Positions 1-8,800 of a stretch of 41,288 nt of DNA are shown piece after piece. The position numbers and the translations under genes were made by a program. Positions within the stretch are counted from its first letter, which is position 1, and each line of letters opens with the position of its first letter. Below the pieces are notes generated by a model that worked only from the letters and a program-made list of their open reading frames with translations, was not told the origin of the DNA and searched no databases. The DNA comes from Steroidobacteraceae bacterium (GTDB lineage Bacteria > Pseudomonadota > Gammaproteobacteria > Steroidobacterales > Steroidobacteraceae), in assembly GCA_017853175.1 (NCBI GenBank), contig JAFMKA010000012.1:1-41288 (forward strand). The letters are read 5' to 3'.

Positions 1-599
1 TCGGCAAGTTCGTCGGGGTAGGTGGCGCCTACGACGAGCAGGCAATTACCGCGAGTGTTCCATTCGGTGGCAACTTTCTCGGCGACGAGCTGATAAAGCT
101 TACGTCCACCGACGTCGAGGTCTTGTAGTTCACGCGCACCTGCGTTGGAGGTACGACACAACACGACGACACCCTTGTCGGCATATTCGAGAAAGGGTTC
201 GGCAGAGTCACGACCGAGGTAGGGGTTGATCGTGACCGCATCGGCTCCATAGCGCTCGAAAGCCTCGCGCGCATATTTCTCTGCCGTGCTCCCGATATCG
301 CCGCGTTTGGAATCGAGGATGACCTGGATTCCCGGCGCTCTGTGGCGAATGTAGCGAATCGTCTCGAGCAACTGATCTTCGGCACCTACAGCAGCGTAGT
401 GCGCGATCTGCGGTTTGTAGGCGCAGGCGAGATCTGCGGTCGCATCGATAATGGCGCGGTTGAACTCGAGAATAGCTTGTGGCCGCTGCCGCAGGTGGAC
501 TGGGAATTTCTCGACTTCAGGATCGAGACCGACACAGACCAGAGACTGCGTCGACGTCATCGCCGCATCGAGTCGTTGAAGAAACGTGGAGGCGCTCAT
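1..599 (-). CDS. pyrF: Orotidine 5'-phosphate decarboxylase (type 2), 3' end cut by window
   Basis: Decarboxylates OMP to UMP, the last step of de novo pyrimidine synthesis, in the cytoplasm. I translated the minus strand from ATG at 599; it stays open to the window edge (199 codons). The catalytic D-x-K-x-x-D array is visible as DSKRGDI, with D96, K98 and D101, and is preceded by YKPQIAHY around residue 61. The extended [11 protein letters not shown] context and the later NPYLGRDS and LCRTSNAGA motifs mark the longer type-2 family (usually about 270-300 aa) rather than the roughly 230-aa enterobacterial type. It lies 48 nt downstream of uvrD on the same strand and is probably cotranscribed. 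No clear ribosome binding site precedes the ATG. The C-terminus is outside the window. Confidence 0.9.
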   Translation of the reverse strand, partial: MSASTFLQRLDAAMTSTQSLVCVGLDPEVEKFPVHLRQRPQAILEFNRAIIDATADLACAYKPQIAHYAAVGAEDQLLETIRYIRHRAPGIQVILDSKRGDIGSTAEKYAREAFERYGADAVTINPYLGRDSAEPFLEYADKGVVVLCRTSNAGARELQDLDVGGRKLYQLVAEKVATEWNTRGNCLLVVGATYPDELA

Positions 600-647
600 G
601 ATGGGACGGCAGTTTAACCGTAGCCGCCGCTCGCAGGGGCGTTCGAC

Positions 648-2843
648 TCAGGCGGGTTCGAGATTGGCGTACTGCAGCATTAGCCATTTGCTGCCCGCCC
701 CTTCGAAATTGACCTGAACGCGCGCGTGAGGCCCCTGACCTTCGATATTGAGTACGACGCCCATACCAAATTTTGCGTGGCGTACCCGTGCACCCAGCCG
801 AAGCCCCGGCGCCACCGGTTCACTGCGCAGGGCAGAGGGGCCGGAGGACCGAGGCGAGGGGTGAGCGCGGGCGATCGCCGCAGCATAGCCCTGACCGCCT
901 TGAACTCGAGGACGTACTTCTTCGAGTAACTCTTCCGGGATTTCCTTGATGAACCGCGAGGGCTGCCCATAGCTGTCGATGCCATGAAGGCGACGTTGCT
1001 CAGCGTAGGTCAGAAAGAGTTGCTTCATGGCTCGTGTCGTACCCACATAGGCCAGACGTCTTTCCTCCTCTAGGGAGTCGAGATCGTTGAGCGAGCGTTG
1101 ATGCGGGAAAAGACCGTCTTCGAGCCCCGCGAGAAAGACCAGCGGGAACTCGAGCCCCTTTGCCGTGTGCAGCGTCATCATCTGAATACAGTCTTCCCAG
1201 GCTTCGGCCTGACCCTCGCCCGACTCGAGCACCGCGTGTGCGAGAAACGCCTCGAGCGGCGGGAGATCTTCGCCGTCGACCCTCTCGGGCTCGAAGCCGC
1301 GGGCCGCGGAAACCAGTTCGAGCAGGTTCTCGGCCCGCGCTTCGCCGCGTTCCGCTTTTTCTTTACGGTGATGTTCGAGGAGACCGCTCGCATTGATAAC
1401 CTGATCAACGATTTCGTGTAGCGCGAGGCCCCGCGTATCCTCGGCAAGCCGATCGATTAACTGGAGAAAGCCGTGAACGGAGGCGCTCGCTTTGGCGCCG
1501 AGTGCGCCTGACGTCGTGGTGGCGGCAGTCCAAAGGGAACTACCGGCCGCCCGGGCTTGTTCGCGCAAGGCATCGAGACTCTTTGCCCCGATTCCTCGGG
1601 TCGGCAGGTTGACGACGCGCTCGAACGACGTGTCATCGTGACGATTCGAAACGAGCCTGAGATAGGCAAGTGCATCTTTAATTTCCGCCCGCTCGAAGAA
1701 TCGCAGCCCACCGTAGACTTTGTACGGAATGCGAGCCGATAAAAACACCTCTTCGAATACGCGAGACTGAGCGTTCGAACGATAAAGAATGGCGATATCG
1801 CGGCGATTTCCTCCGTGCGACGTCCAATCTTTGATGCGTTGCAGTACGAATTCGGCTTCGTCACGCTCGTTGAATGCCGCATACAACCTAATTGGCTCTC
1901 CGCGCGTTCCGCTCGTCCAGAGGTTTTTTCCGAGACGCCCGCTGTTGTTCGAGATGAGGGCATTTGCGGCATCGAGAATGGTGCCGGTCGATCGATAGTT
2001 CTGCTCGAGTTTGACGAGGCGTGCTTGCGGGAAATCGCGTCTGAACGTCTGCAGGTTTTCGACTCTCGCGCCGCGCCAGCGATAAATCGATTGGTCGTCA
2101 TCGCCGACGGCGAAGGGCGCACCCTCTGAGCCGACGAGCAGTTTCATCCAGGCGTATTGGATGGTGTTCGTATCTTGAAACTCGTCAATGAGTACGTGTC
2201 GGAAGCGGCGACGGTAGTGGCCGAGCATCTCCGGGTTGTCCCGCCATAACTCGAATGCGCGTAGTAATAGCTCGGCAAAGTCGACGACACCCGCTCGCTG
2301 ACACGCCTCTTCATAGTCTTGATACAACTTGATGAACTGGCGACGGGTCGGATCGTTACCGTCCTTCATCGCTTTGGGGCGCATGCCCTCGTCTTTGTTC
2401 TGGTTGATGAAGTACTGGATGTCCCGCGGGACCCAGCGCGTTTCATCGAGCGCCTGCGCTTTGAGAATTTTTTTGATCAGCCTCAGTTGATCGTCACCGT
2501 CGAGAATTTGGAATGTCTGGGGAAGATTTGCTTCCCGCCAGTGCAGGCGCAGCAGACGATGGGCGATTCCGTGAAACGTGCCGATCCAAAGTGCCGCGCC
2601 CGGCATCCCGAGCAAGGCCTCGATGCGCGCACGCATTTCGCCTGCGGCTTTGTTGGTGAACGTCACGGCCAGCACGCTGTGGGCCGATACCCCTTCTGCT
2701 TCGATGAGCCACGCGACACGATGCGTGAGCACACGCGTCTTGCCGCTACCTGCACCGGCAAGCACAAGCACAGGTCCGATCGGCGCCGTCACAGCTTCGC
2801 GCTGTGCGTCGTTGAGCGGATTGAGAATGGGCGAAACGTCCAT
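648..2843 (-). CDS. uvrD: DNA helicase II, UvrD/Rep superfamily 1A
   Basis: An ATP-dependent 3'-5' DNA helicase that acts in nucleotide excision and mismatch repair. The 731 residues are close to the 720 aa of E. coli UvrD. Walker A is GAGSGKT at about residues 30-36. Motif Ia (TFTNKAAGEM), the DEFQDT Walker B/motif II near residue 220, motif III (GDDDQSIYRWRGA), motif IV (LEQNYRS), motif V (TLHTAKGLEFP) and motif VI (EERRLAYVGTTRA) all follow in order. The C-terminal tail with RLGARVRHAKFGMG is the Tudor-like domain usual for UvrD/PcrA, which argues for UvrD over Rep. It is followed by pyrF and preceded at 65 nt by the AI-2E transporter gene, all on the minus strand. Confidence 0.96.
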   Translation of the reverse strand: MDVSPILNPLNDAQREAVTAPIGPVLVLAGAGSGKTRVLTHRVAWLIEAEGVSAHSVLAVTFTNKAAGEMRARIEALLGMPGAALWIGTFHGIAHRLLRLHWREANLPQTFQILDGDDQLRLIKKILKAQALDETRWVPRDIQYFINQNKDEGMRPKAMKDGNDPTRRQFIKLYQDYEEACQRAGVVDFAELLLRAFELWRDNPEMLGHYRRRFRHVLIDEFQDTNTIQYAWMKLLVGSEGAPFAVGDDDQSIYRWRGARVENLQTFRRDFPQARLVKLEQNYRSTGTILDAANALISNNSGRLGKNLWTSGTRGEPIRLYAAFNERDEAEFVLQRIKDWTSHGGNRRDIAILYRSNAQSRVFEEVFLSARIPYKVYGGLRFFERAEIKDALAYLRLVSNRHDDTSFERVVNLPTRGIGAKSLDALREQARAAGSSLWTAATTTSGALGAKASASVHGFLQLIDRLAEDTRGLALHEIVDQVINASGLLEHHRKEKAERGEARAENLLELVSAARGFEPERVDGEDLPPLEAFLAHAVLESGEGQAEAWEDCIQMMTLHTAKGLEFPLVFLAGLEDGLFPHQRSLNDLDSLEEERRLAYVGTTRAMKQLFLTYAEQRRLHGIDSYGQPSRFIKEIPEELLEEVRPRVQGGQGYAAAIARAHPSPRSSGPSALRSEPVAPGLRLGARVRHAKFGMGVVLNIEGQGPHARVQVNFEGAGSKWLMLQYANLEPA

Positions 2844-2908
2844 GGTGACGGAAAATCTGACGACGATCGAAAAGAGGGTGGCGATTCTAGAGCGAATCGC
2901 CCGAGTGC

Positions 2909-3976
2909 TTAAGGGTTTTTGCCGAAATCTTTCGAGCGCATCTCTTCGATAAAGCCGATCAGCACAGACATCAGCGTCAACAACACGGGCCCGATGATCA
3001 GACCGACGCCACCGAAGGCTGCTGCGCCGCCGATCACACCCATGAACACCGCGAGTGTCGAGACGTGAGCGTGTTTCGACACCAGCAAGGGTCTCAAAAA
3101 GTTGTCGGAAATCGAGATTAAGGCGCCCCAGCTGAGCATGAACAATGCCGCGCCGGTGCGACCCGTACCAAGGAGCACCACGGCAGCGGGCGCCCAGACG
3201 AACGCTGTTCCGCCCGCGGGCAGTAACGAGAACAGTGCTGCGAGCACGCCGAATACGACGGGAGAGGGAAGCCCGGTCGCTGCAAAGCCGATCGCCGTCA
3301 GTGCGCCTTGGAACACGGCGGTGAGGCCAGAGCCGTACACCACGGCACGGGTCGTGTTCGCGATCAGCGCAAAAAGCTGTTCACGTCGCCCGTGATCGAT
3401 GGGTAGCAGATGGGAGATGCGCGCCAGGAAGTGACGACCATCACGCAGCATGAAGAAGAGCAGGAATAACATCAGCAAAAAAGCCAAGATCGTATTGAGC
3501 GCTCCCAGCACCATTTGGCTGCCGAAGCTGGCGGCATAGCGCAGCAGGGTCTGGCCGAGCGTGACGAGGAAACCCGTGATCTCCGCTGGGTCGAGATCGA
3601 GGGTTTCGGTGAGCCAGGTCACGGCGCCGCCTACGACAGGATAGTCGTCGAGGCGACCGAAGAGCGATCCGTCGATCCGCCAATCGCTGTGCTGCATACC
3701 GTCGATCAGGGCGCGCCCTTGATCAATGAATTCGGCACCCAGTAAGAGCAGCGGTAGAAAAATGACCAATGGCGTGAGCAGTGTCAGCAGTGCGGCGGCG
3801 AGCGACGGCCTGTTTCCGAGTCGCAAGAGCAGTCGGTCTTGAAGCGGTGCGAGTAAAACGGTGAGCACGATCGACCAGGCAAGGGCGCCCCAGAAGGGCT
3901 GCAGTACCTGCCATACGGCGAAACCGAGGACGGCCGCACTCAGGACGAGAACGCTTCGTCGGTAAAACTCTGACAT
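2909..3976 (-). CDS. AI-2E family transporter (PerM/YdiK-like membrane protein)
   Basis: A polytopic inner-membrane protein of the AI-2E exporter family (formerly UPF0118). The substrate cannot be told from sequence, since family members include autoinducer-2 exporters, Na+/H+ antiporters and uncharacterised proteins. The protein (about 355 aa) has a paired N-terminal hydrophobic hairpin, a soluble region around residues 90-140, and a series of C-terminal membrane segments containing SDNFLRPLLVSK and a GxGLIIGPV-like end, both typical of the family. Possible starts are ATG 3976, ATG 3982, GTG 3985 and TTG 3994. I chose 3976 because a minus-strand TATAGT hexamer at 3989-3984 would place +1 at about 3977. 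None has a good ribosome binding site. It diverges from the VOC gene at 4020. Confidence 0.85.
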   Translation of the reverse strand: MSEFYRRSVLVLSAAVLGFAVWQVLQPFWGALAWSIVLTVLLAPLQDRLLLRLGNRPSLAAALLTLLTPLVIFLPLLLLGAEFIDQGRALIDGMQHSDWRIDGSLFGRLDDYPVVGGAVTWLTETLDLDPAEITGFLVTLGQTLLRYAASFGSQMVLGALNTILAFLLMLFLLFFMLRDGRHFLARISHLLPIDHGRREQLFALIANTTRAVVYGSGLTAVFQGALTAIGFAATGLPSPVVFGVLAALFSLLPAGGTAFVWAPAAVVLLGTGRTGAALFMLSWGALISISDNFLRPLLVSKHAHVSTLAVFMGVIGGAAAFGGVGLIIGPVLLTLMSVLIGFIEEMRSKDFGKNP

Positions 3977-3983
3977 GCACATC

Positions 3984-3991
3984 ACTATACT
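3984..3991. promoter_or_regulatory. Overlapping opposed -10 hexamers between transporter and VOC gene
   Basis: The octamer ACTATACT contains a plus-strand TATACT at 3986-3991 and a minus-strand TATAGT at 3989-3984. The plus version would start transcription near 3998 and leave a short leader carrying GGAGG ahead of GTG 4020. The minus version would start near 3977, at the ATG of the transporter. No convincing -35 is seen on either side. Symmetric bidirectional -10 elements are a known promoter class, but the assignment here is inference. Confidence 0.4.
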
Positions 3992-4019
3992 CAATTAGCA
4001 CAATCCGGAGGTTTCGCCC

Positions 4020-4988
4020 GTGCTGTCCCTCAACATCAATCCCAAAGCTTTCGCATACGTCTTGATCAGCGTGACCGACATGGATCAGGCGCTTGATCTT
4101 TGGGTCTCGCGTTTTGGTATGGAGGTCGTCGTACGGCGGCGAGGCGATGATCCGGGCCTCTCGCGCCTGTGGGGTCTTGCAGAGGGCGATATCCTCGACC
4201 AAGCGTTGCTGGTCACGCCGGGTCGGAGACAGGGCGGTATCCATCTCGTGCGCTTTCGTCAGCCGGGCCCGGCTGTGCGCGAAGGCGCCGCACCAACCGA
4301 CCTCGTGCCGAAGAGCGTCGATATCGCCGTGTACGATATTCAGTCTCGGTTTGCCGAGCTCGAAGCTGCAGGTTTCAAATTTCGCTCAAAGATTGGCCGC
4401 TTCGAAACCGACGGGATCGTCGTCCATGAAGTCCACATGAACGGTCCCGAGTTCGTGAACATCGTCTTCCTCGAGATGGAGGGCAAGCCCGAGCACGTTA
4501 GCGCTAAAGGTTACGGGGTAGCGCCGCAGGTGATCGCCACCACGCCCGACAATCTCGGCGAGAAAGCGTTTTTCGAGCAGGTTCTGGGTCTCGATGAGAC
4601 CTCATACCATCGCTTCGCAGGGCCCGAAGTCGAACGCACTATAGGATTACCTCCGGGCGGGGCGCTCGATGTACGAATTTTCGGCGACTCGGACTACGAC
4701 TACGGACGCCTCGAAATCGTCCAGTACGAAGGGGTTAAGAGCAAAGATCTTTACTCTCGTGCAACGCCTCCCGCTCGCGGTTTTTTGTCCGTGACGTTCT
4801 TCGTCAAAGATATCGACGGAGTACTCAGACGGGCGGCTTCACTGCAGCAATCACGCGGAGCGGGGGCCATGCGCGCACCGCCGCGCGATCATGGCGTGAT
4901 CGACACTATTTTTGGCCAGGTACGTCTAGCGACTCTGATATCGCCAGCCGGGCTTGTAGTGCTACTCGTCGAGCAGCCGAAGGACTGA
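4020..4988 (+). CDS. Tandem VOC (glyoxalase/dioxygenase-fold) protein
   Basis: A 322-aa protein made of two vicinal-oxygen-chelate modules, roughly residues 8-155 and 168-320. It resembles extradiol dioxygenase or 4-hydroxyphenylpyruvate dioxygenase relatives in layout. Each half begins with a strand followed by a helix (AYVLISVTDMDQAL and PQVIATTPDNLGEKAF) and ends with a strand carrying a Glu (NIVFLEM and VVLLVEQ). The first-strand His that normally binds metal is replaced in both halves (AYVLI and PQVIA), so a canonical metal site is doubtful and the reaction is unknown. The start is GTG 4020, backed by GGAGG about 8 nt upstream. The gene ends 4 nt from the convergent GloB-like gene. A single-domain methylmalonyl-CoA epimerase, which would fit the neighbouring pathway, is unlikely because of the two-domain length and missing ligands. 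Confidence 0.75.
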   Translation: MLSLNINPKAFAYVLISVTDMDQALDLWVSRFGMEVVVRRRGDDPGLSRLWGLAEGDILDQALLVTPGRRQGGIHLVRFRQPGPAVREGAAPTDLVPKSVDIAVYDIQSRFAELEAAGFKFRSKIGRFETDGIVVHEVHMNGPEFVNIVFLEMEGKPEHVSAKGYGVAPQVIATTPDNLGEKAFFEQVLGLDETSYHRFAGPEVERTIGLPPGGALDVRIFGDSDYDYGRLEIVQYEGVKSKDLYSRATPPARGFLSVTFFVKDIDGVLRRAASLQQSRGAGAMRAPPRDHGVIDTIFGQVRLATLISPAGLVVLLVEQPKD

Positions 4989-4992
4989 CGCT

Positions 4993-5823
4993 CTACCAGC
5001 GATTACGCAGCTCGCGCAGTTTCAAAAAAATCTCACGGGGGCCTGGTCGGTCGGCGAGATCCGGAAAAACTTTACGTAGCCCCTCGATCACCGCTGGGTT
5101 TTGCAGTCTGAAAAACGTGTTGATGCGCCGTTCGTCGCCGAGCGTCGTGACGGGCGCTCGCGCGCCATCCAAATCTTGCACTCTCGCCAGTAGGGTCGCG
5201 GCATCGCGGTTATCCGGTTCGCGATCGAGGGTGAAGGCGAGGTTACGAACGAGATAGTCGTGTCCCGGATGGATACGGGTCGCGTCCGGCAGTGGCGCGA
5301 GCCGTTGTACGAACGTGTGGTAGAGCAGCTCCGGATCTCCCCCGTTGTGACAGTTGCCCGCGCCCGCATTGAATAATGTGTCGCCGCAAAGGAGCTCAGG
5401 TGGAACGTTGGATGATCTGCCCCGCATGAGCAGACACAGATGCGAGCGCGTATGGCCCGGCGTATCGAGACACTCGAGTTCTACGCTGCGGCCGACCCTG
5501 ACCGTATCGCCATGAGAAAGACCGCGATCTAGGCCGGGGATGCGTCCGGCTGCTCCGACATGCGCGAGCACTCGTGCTCGGGTCGCGGCTCGAAGCGGCT
5601 CGTTACCGCCGATGTGATCGCCGTGCTCGTGGGTATTGAGGATCTGGGTGATGGTCCAACCACGGGCCCGAGCCGTGGCCGCGCACAACTGCCAGTCGAG
5701 GGGATCGACCGCGAGGGCCTCCCCGGTCTCGGTACAGGCGATGAGGTAGTGGTAGTTACGCCACGCATTCGCCGGCCAAAGGCGTTCGATGATCATATTT
5801 TGACAGTGAATTTTAACACGCAT
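4993..5823 (-). CDS. GloB-like metallo-beta-lactamase-fold hydrolase (hydroxyacylglutathione hydrolase family)
   Basis: Glyoxalase II family members hydrolyse S-D-lactoylglutathione and related thioesters with a binuclear metal centre. The HxHxDH signature is THEHGDHIGG. Further ligands are seen in CLDTPGHTRSHLCL, LLCGDTLFNAGAGNCHNG and IHPGHDYL, and the C-terminal segment ERRINTFFR resembles the substrate-binding tail of GloB. From ATG 5823 it is 276 aa; ATG 5796 (267 aa) is equally compatible with homology. Extending to 5877 would run into the divergent pcs start and is unlikely. A weak GGGAG precedes 5823, and a TAAAAT hexamer (5815-5810) could serve ATG 5796. It diverges from pcs and converges on the VOC gene. 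The substrate is inferred from family only. Confidence 0.85.
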   Translation of the reverse strand: MRVKIHCQNMIIERLWPANAWRNYHYLIACTETGEALAVDPLDWQLCAATARARGWTITQILNTHEHGDHIGGNEPLRAATRARVLAHVGAAGRIPGLDRGLSHGDTVRVGRSVELECLDTPGHTRSHLCLLMRGRSSNVPPELLCGDTLFNAGAGNCHNGGDPELLYHTFVQRLAPLPDATRIHPGHDYLVRNLAFTLDREPDNRDAATLLARVQDLDGARAPVTTLGDERRINTFFRLQNPAVIEGLRKVFPDLADRPGPREIFLKLRELRNRW

Positions 5824-5840
5824 CTTTTCACATACTCCCG

Positions 5841-5866
5841 TGCTAGTCTGGGCTTGGGGGTCGGAG
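5841..5866 (+). promoter_or_regulatory. Putative extended -10 and ribosome binding site of the pcs operon
   Basis: TGCTAGTCT at 5841-5849 matches an extended -10 (TGn plus TAGTCT) and would start transcription near 5856. GGAG at 5863-5866 is followed by 10 nt and then the pcs ATG at 5877. No clear -35 is present, as expected for an extended -10 promoter. A TTGACA occurs at 5800-5805 but has no -10 at proper spacing. No operator-like palindrome is evident between the two divergent genes. Confidence 0.35.
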
Positions 5867-5876
5867 TGCGGCATCA

Positions 5877-8800
5877 ATGTCGAGTTTTAACGGGTCCATG
5901 GACACGGCCCCGACGCCCGTGGCGGTTACGCCACCGTCGGCTTCCGTAAACCCCTTCGTCCACCGAGCTGCTTGGCAGGCTGCGCGCGATGCGTGCGCAG
6001 CAGACCCTGGCAAGTTTCATGGCGGTATCGCCAGTCGCGAAATTCATTGGTTCGAGCCCAAGGCCGGGCCGCAGGGCGCATGGATTACTCGCGACGCCGA
6101 AGGGCGTTGGCGAGGATTCGACGCTCGAACCGGCGAACCCGTCGAACCTTCCCTGCCTCAAAGTTATCTACCCTGGAGCCGCGGACTCGATGATTCCGAG
6201 GCGCCGTTCTATCGATGGTTCAGCGATGCCCTGACGAACGCGTGCTTCAATGAAGTCGATCGTCATGTCCTCGCCGGACATGGCGCCGAGGCGGCATTGT
6301 GGTTCGAGGGAGATCGTTGGGACCAGTCGCAAGATGGCGGACGCGGCGCTCCCGTCGTTTCTTATAGTGTCTCGCGCAAGCAGCTGATGCTCGAGGTGGC
6401 GCGGTGTGCACTCGCGCTGCGTCATCTTGGCCTCAAGGCAGGCGATCGCATCGCGATCAACATGCCGAATATTCCCGAGCAGATCTACTGGACCGAGGCC
6501 TGCAAGCGTCTCGGTATCGTCTACACGCCTGTGTTTGGTGGATTCAGCGATAAAACGCTATCGGATCGTATCCACAACGCAGGCGCTCGTATCGTCATCA
6601 CGGCCGATGGTGGCTATCGGAACGCGCAAATTGTCGCGTTCAAAGAGGCGTATACCGACCCGGCTCTCGATGGTTATGTACCCGCTGAGACGGCGATCGC
6701 TGCGGTGACTCAAGCGCTCGAGTCTCTCGGTCTCGAAACACTGCACTCCAACGCGATTCTCGAGGGCGCACGCAAAGCCGTCGCCAATGAAATCACTCTC
6801 GAACGCTCGGATGTCATGCGCGGTGTCGGCCGAGCACTCGAGGGGATCTCCGGGCTTTCGCCGTCTGCCGCCAGTCGAATTCGTACAGCGATCGCCAGCG
6901 CCCTCGTGACAACTCCACCGCGAGTCGACACGGTCGTGGTCGTCAAACATGCGGGACAAGCCGACATCGTGTGGCGTCCGGAGCGAGATCGTTGGGCCCA
7001 CGCGCTGACCGATGCTGCGATGCAAACGTTGTTGGAGGGTGCACGCAAGGCGGGTCATGCCGTTACCGATGAAGCGCAGTTATTGGCGCTCGATGATCGC
7101 GCCTTCGTCGCCGCGATCTGGGCGACGGTTCCTCCGGAGCCGCTCGACGCCGAATTCCCGATGTTCTTTATCTACACGTCGGGCTCGACCGGAAAACCCA
7201 AAGGCGTCGTGCATGTTCACGGCGGTTACGTCAGCGGGGTCGCCTATACCCTGCGTGTGGCATTTGACGCCCGCGCCGGAGACGTGATGTACGTGGTCGC
7301 TGATCCGGGCTGGATCACGGGACAGAGCTACATGATTTGCGGCGCTCTCACGACGCGCGTGACGACGGTGATTGCTGAAGGAGCGCCTGTTTTTCCGAGT
7401 GCCGGCCGCTTCGCGAGCATCATCGAGCGGTTGAAGGTCAATATATTCAAAGCCGGCGTGACCTTCCTCAAAACCGTGATGACTGATCCGCAGAACGTCG
7501 AGGACGTGCGTGCGTACTCGCGTGCAAGCCTGCGTGTTGCAACGTTTTGCGCCGAGCCCACTTCGCCGGTGGTTCAGCAGTTCGGTATGGAGCTCGTCAC
7601 GCCTTGGTACACCAATTCGTATTGGGCGACGGAGCACGGCGGTATCGTGTGGACACACATGTTCGGCAATGCGGACTTCCCGCTGCGTGCCGATGCGCAT
7701 ACTTATCCGCTGCCGTGGATTATGGGCGATGTTTGGCTCGCCGATAGTGAGCCCGATGAGTCGGGCACGGTCGTTGCGCGCGCGGCAGATGCCGGCGAGA
7801 AGGGCGAAATCGTGATCGCGGCGCCGTTTCCGTATCTCTGCCGCACTATTTGGGGCGCGGAGGGAGACTTCAAAGTCGAGGGGCGTCGAGTCGTCCGTCA
7901 ATGGCGTGGCGATTTCGAGCGGTACCGAAAAACGTATTGGACCCGCTGGAAGGGGCAGCTTGCCTACACGCAGGGCGACTTCGCAGTGAAGTACGCCGAT
8001 GGCGGTTTCTCGTTGCATGGACGATCGGACGACGTGATCAACGTGTCGGGTCATCGACTCGGCACCGAAGAAATCGAAGGCGCAATCCTGCGCGATAAGC
8101 AGGTGAATCCGGACTCACCCGTCGGTAATGTCATCGTGGTCGGCGCACCGCACGCACAAAAAGGTTTGACACCGCTCGCGTTCGTCCGGCCCGCGCCCGG
8201 CCGCAAAATCACTGCTGAGGATCGTCGTCGTCTAATCGAGACCGTCCGACAGGAAAAAGGTCAGGTTGCGATTCCGGAAGACTTCGTCGAAGTCACGCAG
8301 TTCCCCGAGACTCGTAGCGGCAAATACATGCGACGCATGGTGCGCGCCCTCGTCGAAGGCCAGGAGGTCGGCGACACATCGACGCTGCGCAACCCCGAAT
8401 CTATCGCCGAACTGCGCAGCGCGATTGCCGAGTGGCAAGCGCGCCAGAGAGTCGCGGACGAGCAGCAGCTTTTCGAAGACTTTCGTTATTTCAGAATTCA
8501 TTACCACTCGCTCGCGGCGCCTTCGGTCGGCAAGCGACGCTCAAAAAAGACTGCGCTGCGCATTGCGGTCATCACGATCAACAACCCACCGGTGAACGCG
8601 CTCAACGAGCGCGCCCTCGACGAGCTCAACATCGTGATCGATCACGTTGCGCGGCGTGATGACGTCAAGGCCGTGGTGTTCACCGGGCAGGGAACCTCGG
8701 CATTCGTCGCCGGTGCCGATATTCGCCAGCTCTACGAAGACGTCCATACGCTCGACGAAGCCCTTCCGCTGCCGAACAACGCGCATCTCGCATTTCGCAA

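Noticed and set aside
5800-5805. Consensus TTGACA -35 upstream of pcs
   Set aside because: No -10 hexamer at 16-18 nt spacing follows; the extended -10 at 5841-5849 is too far away to pair with it.
7080-8054. Minus-strand open frame of 324 codons inside pcs
   Set aside because: It lies wholly antisense to the conserved ligase domain of pcs and shows no family motif; long antisense frames are expected in GC-rich genes.
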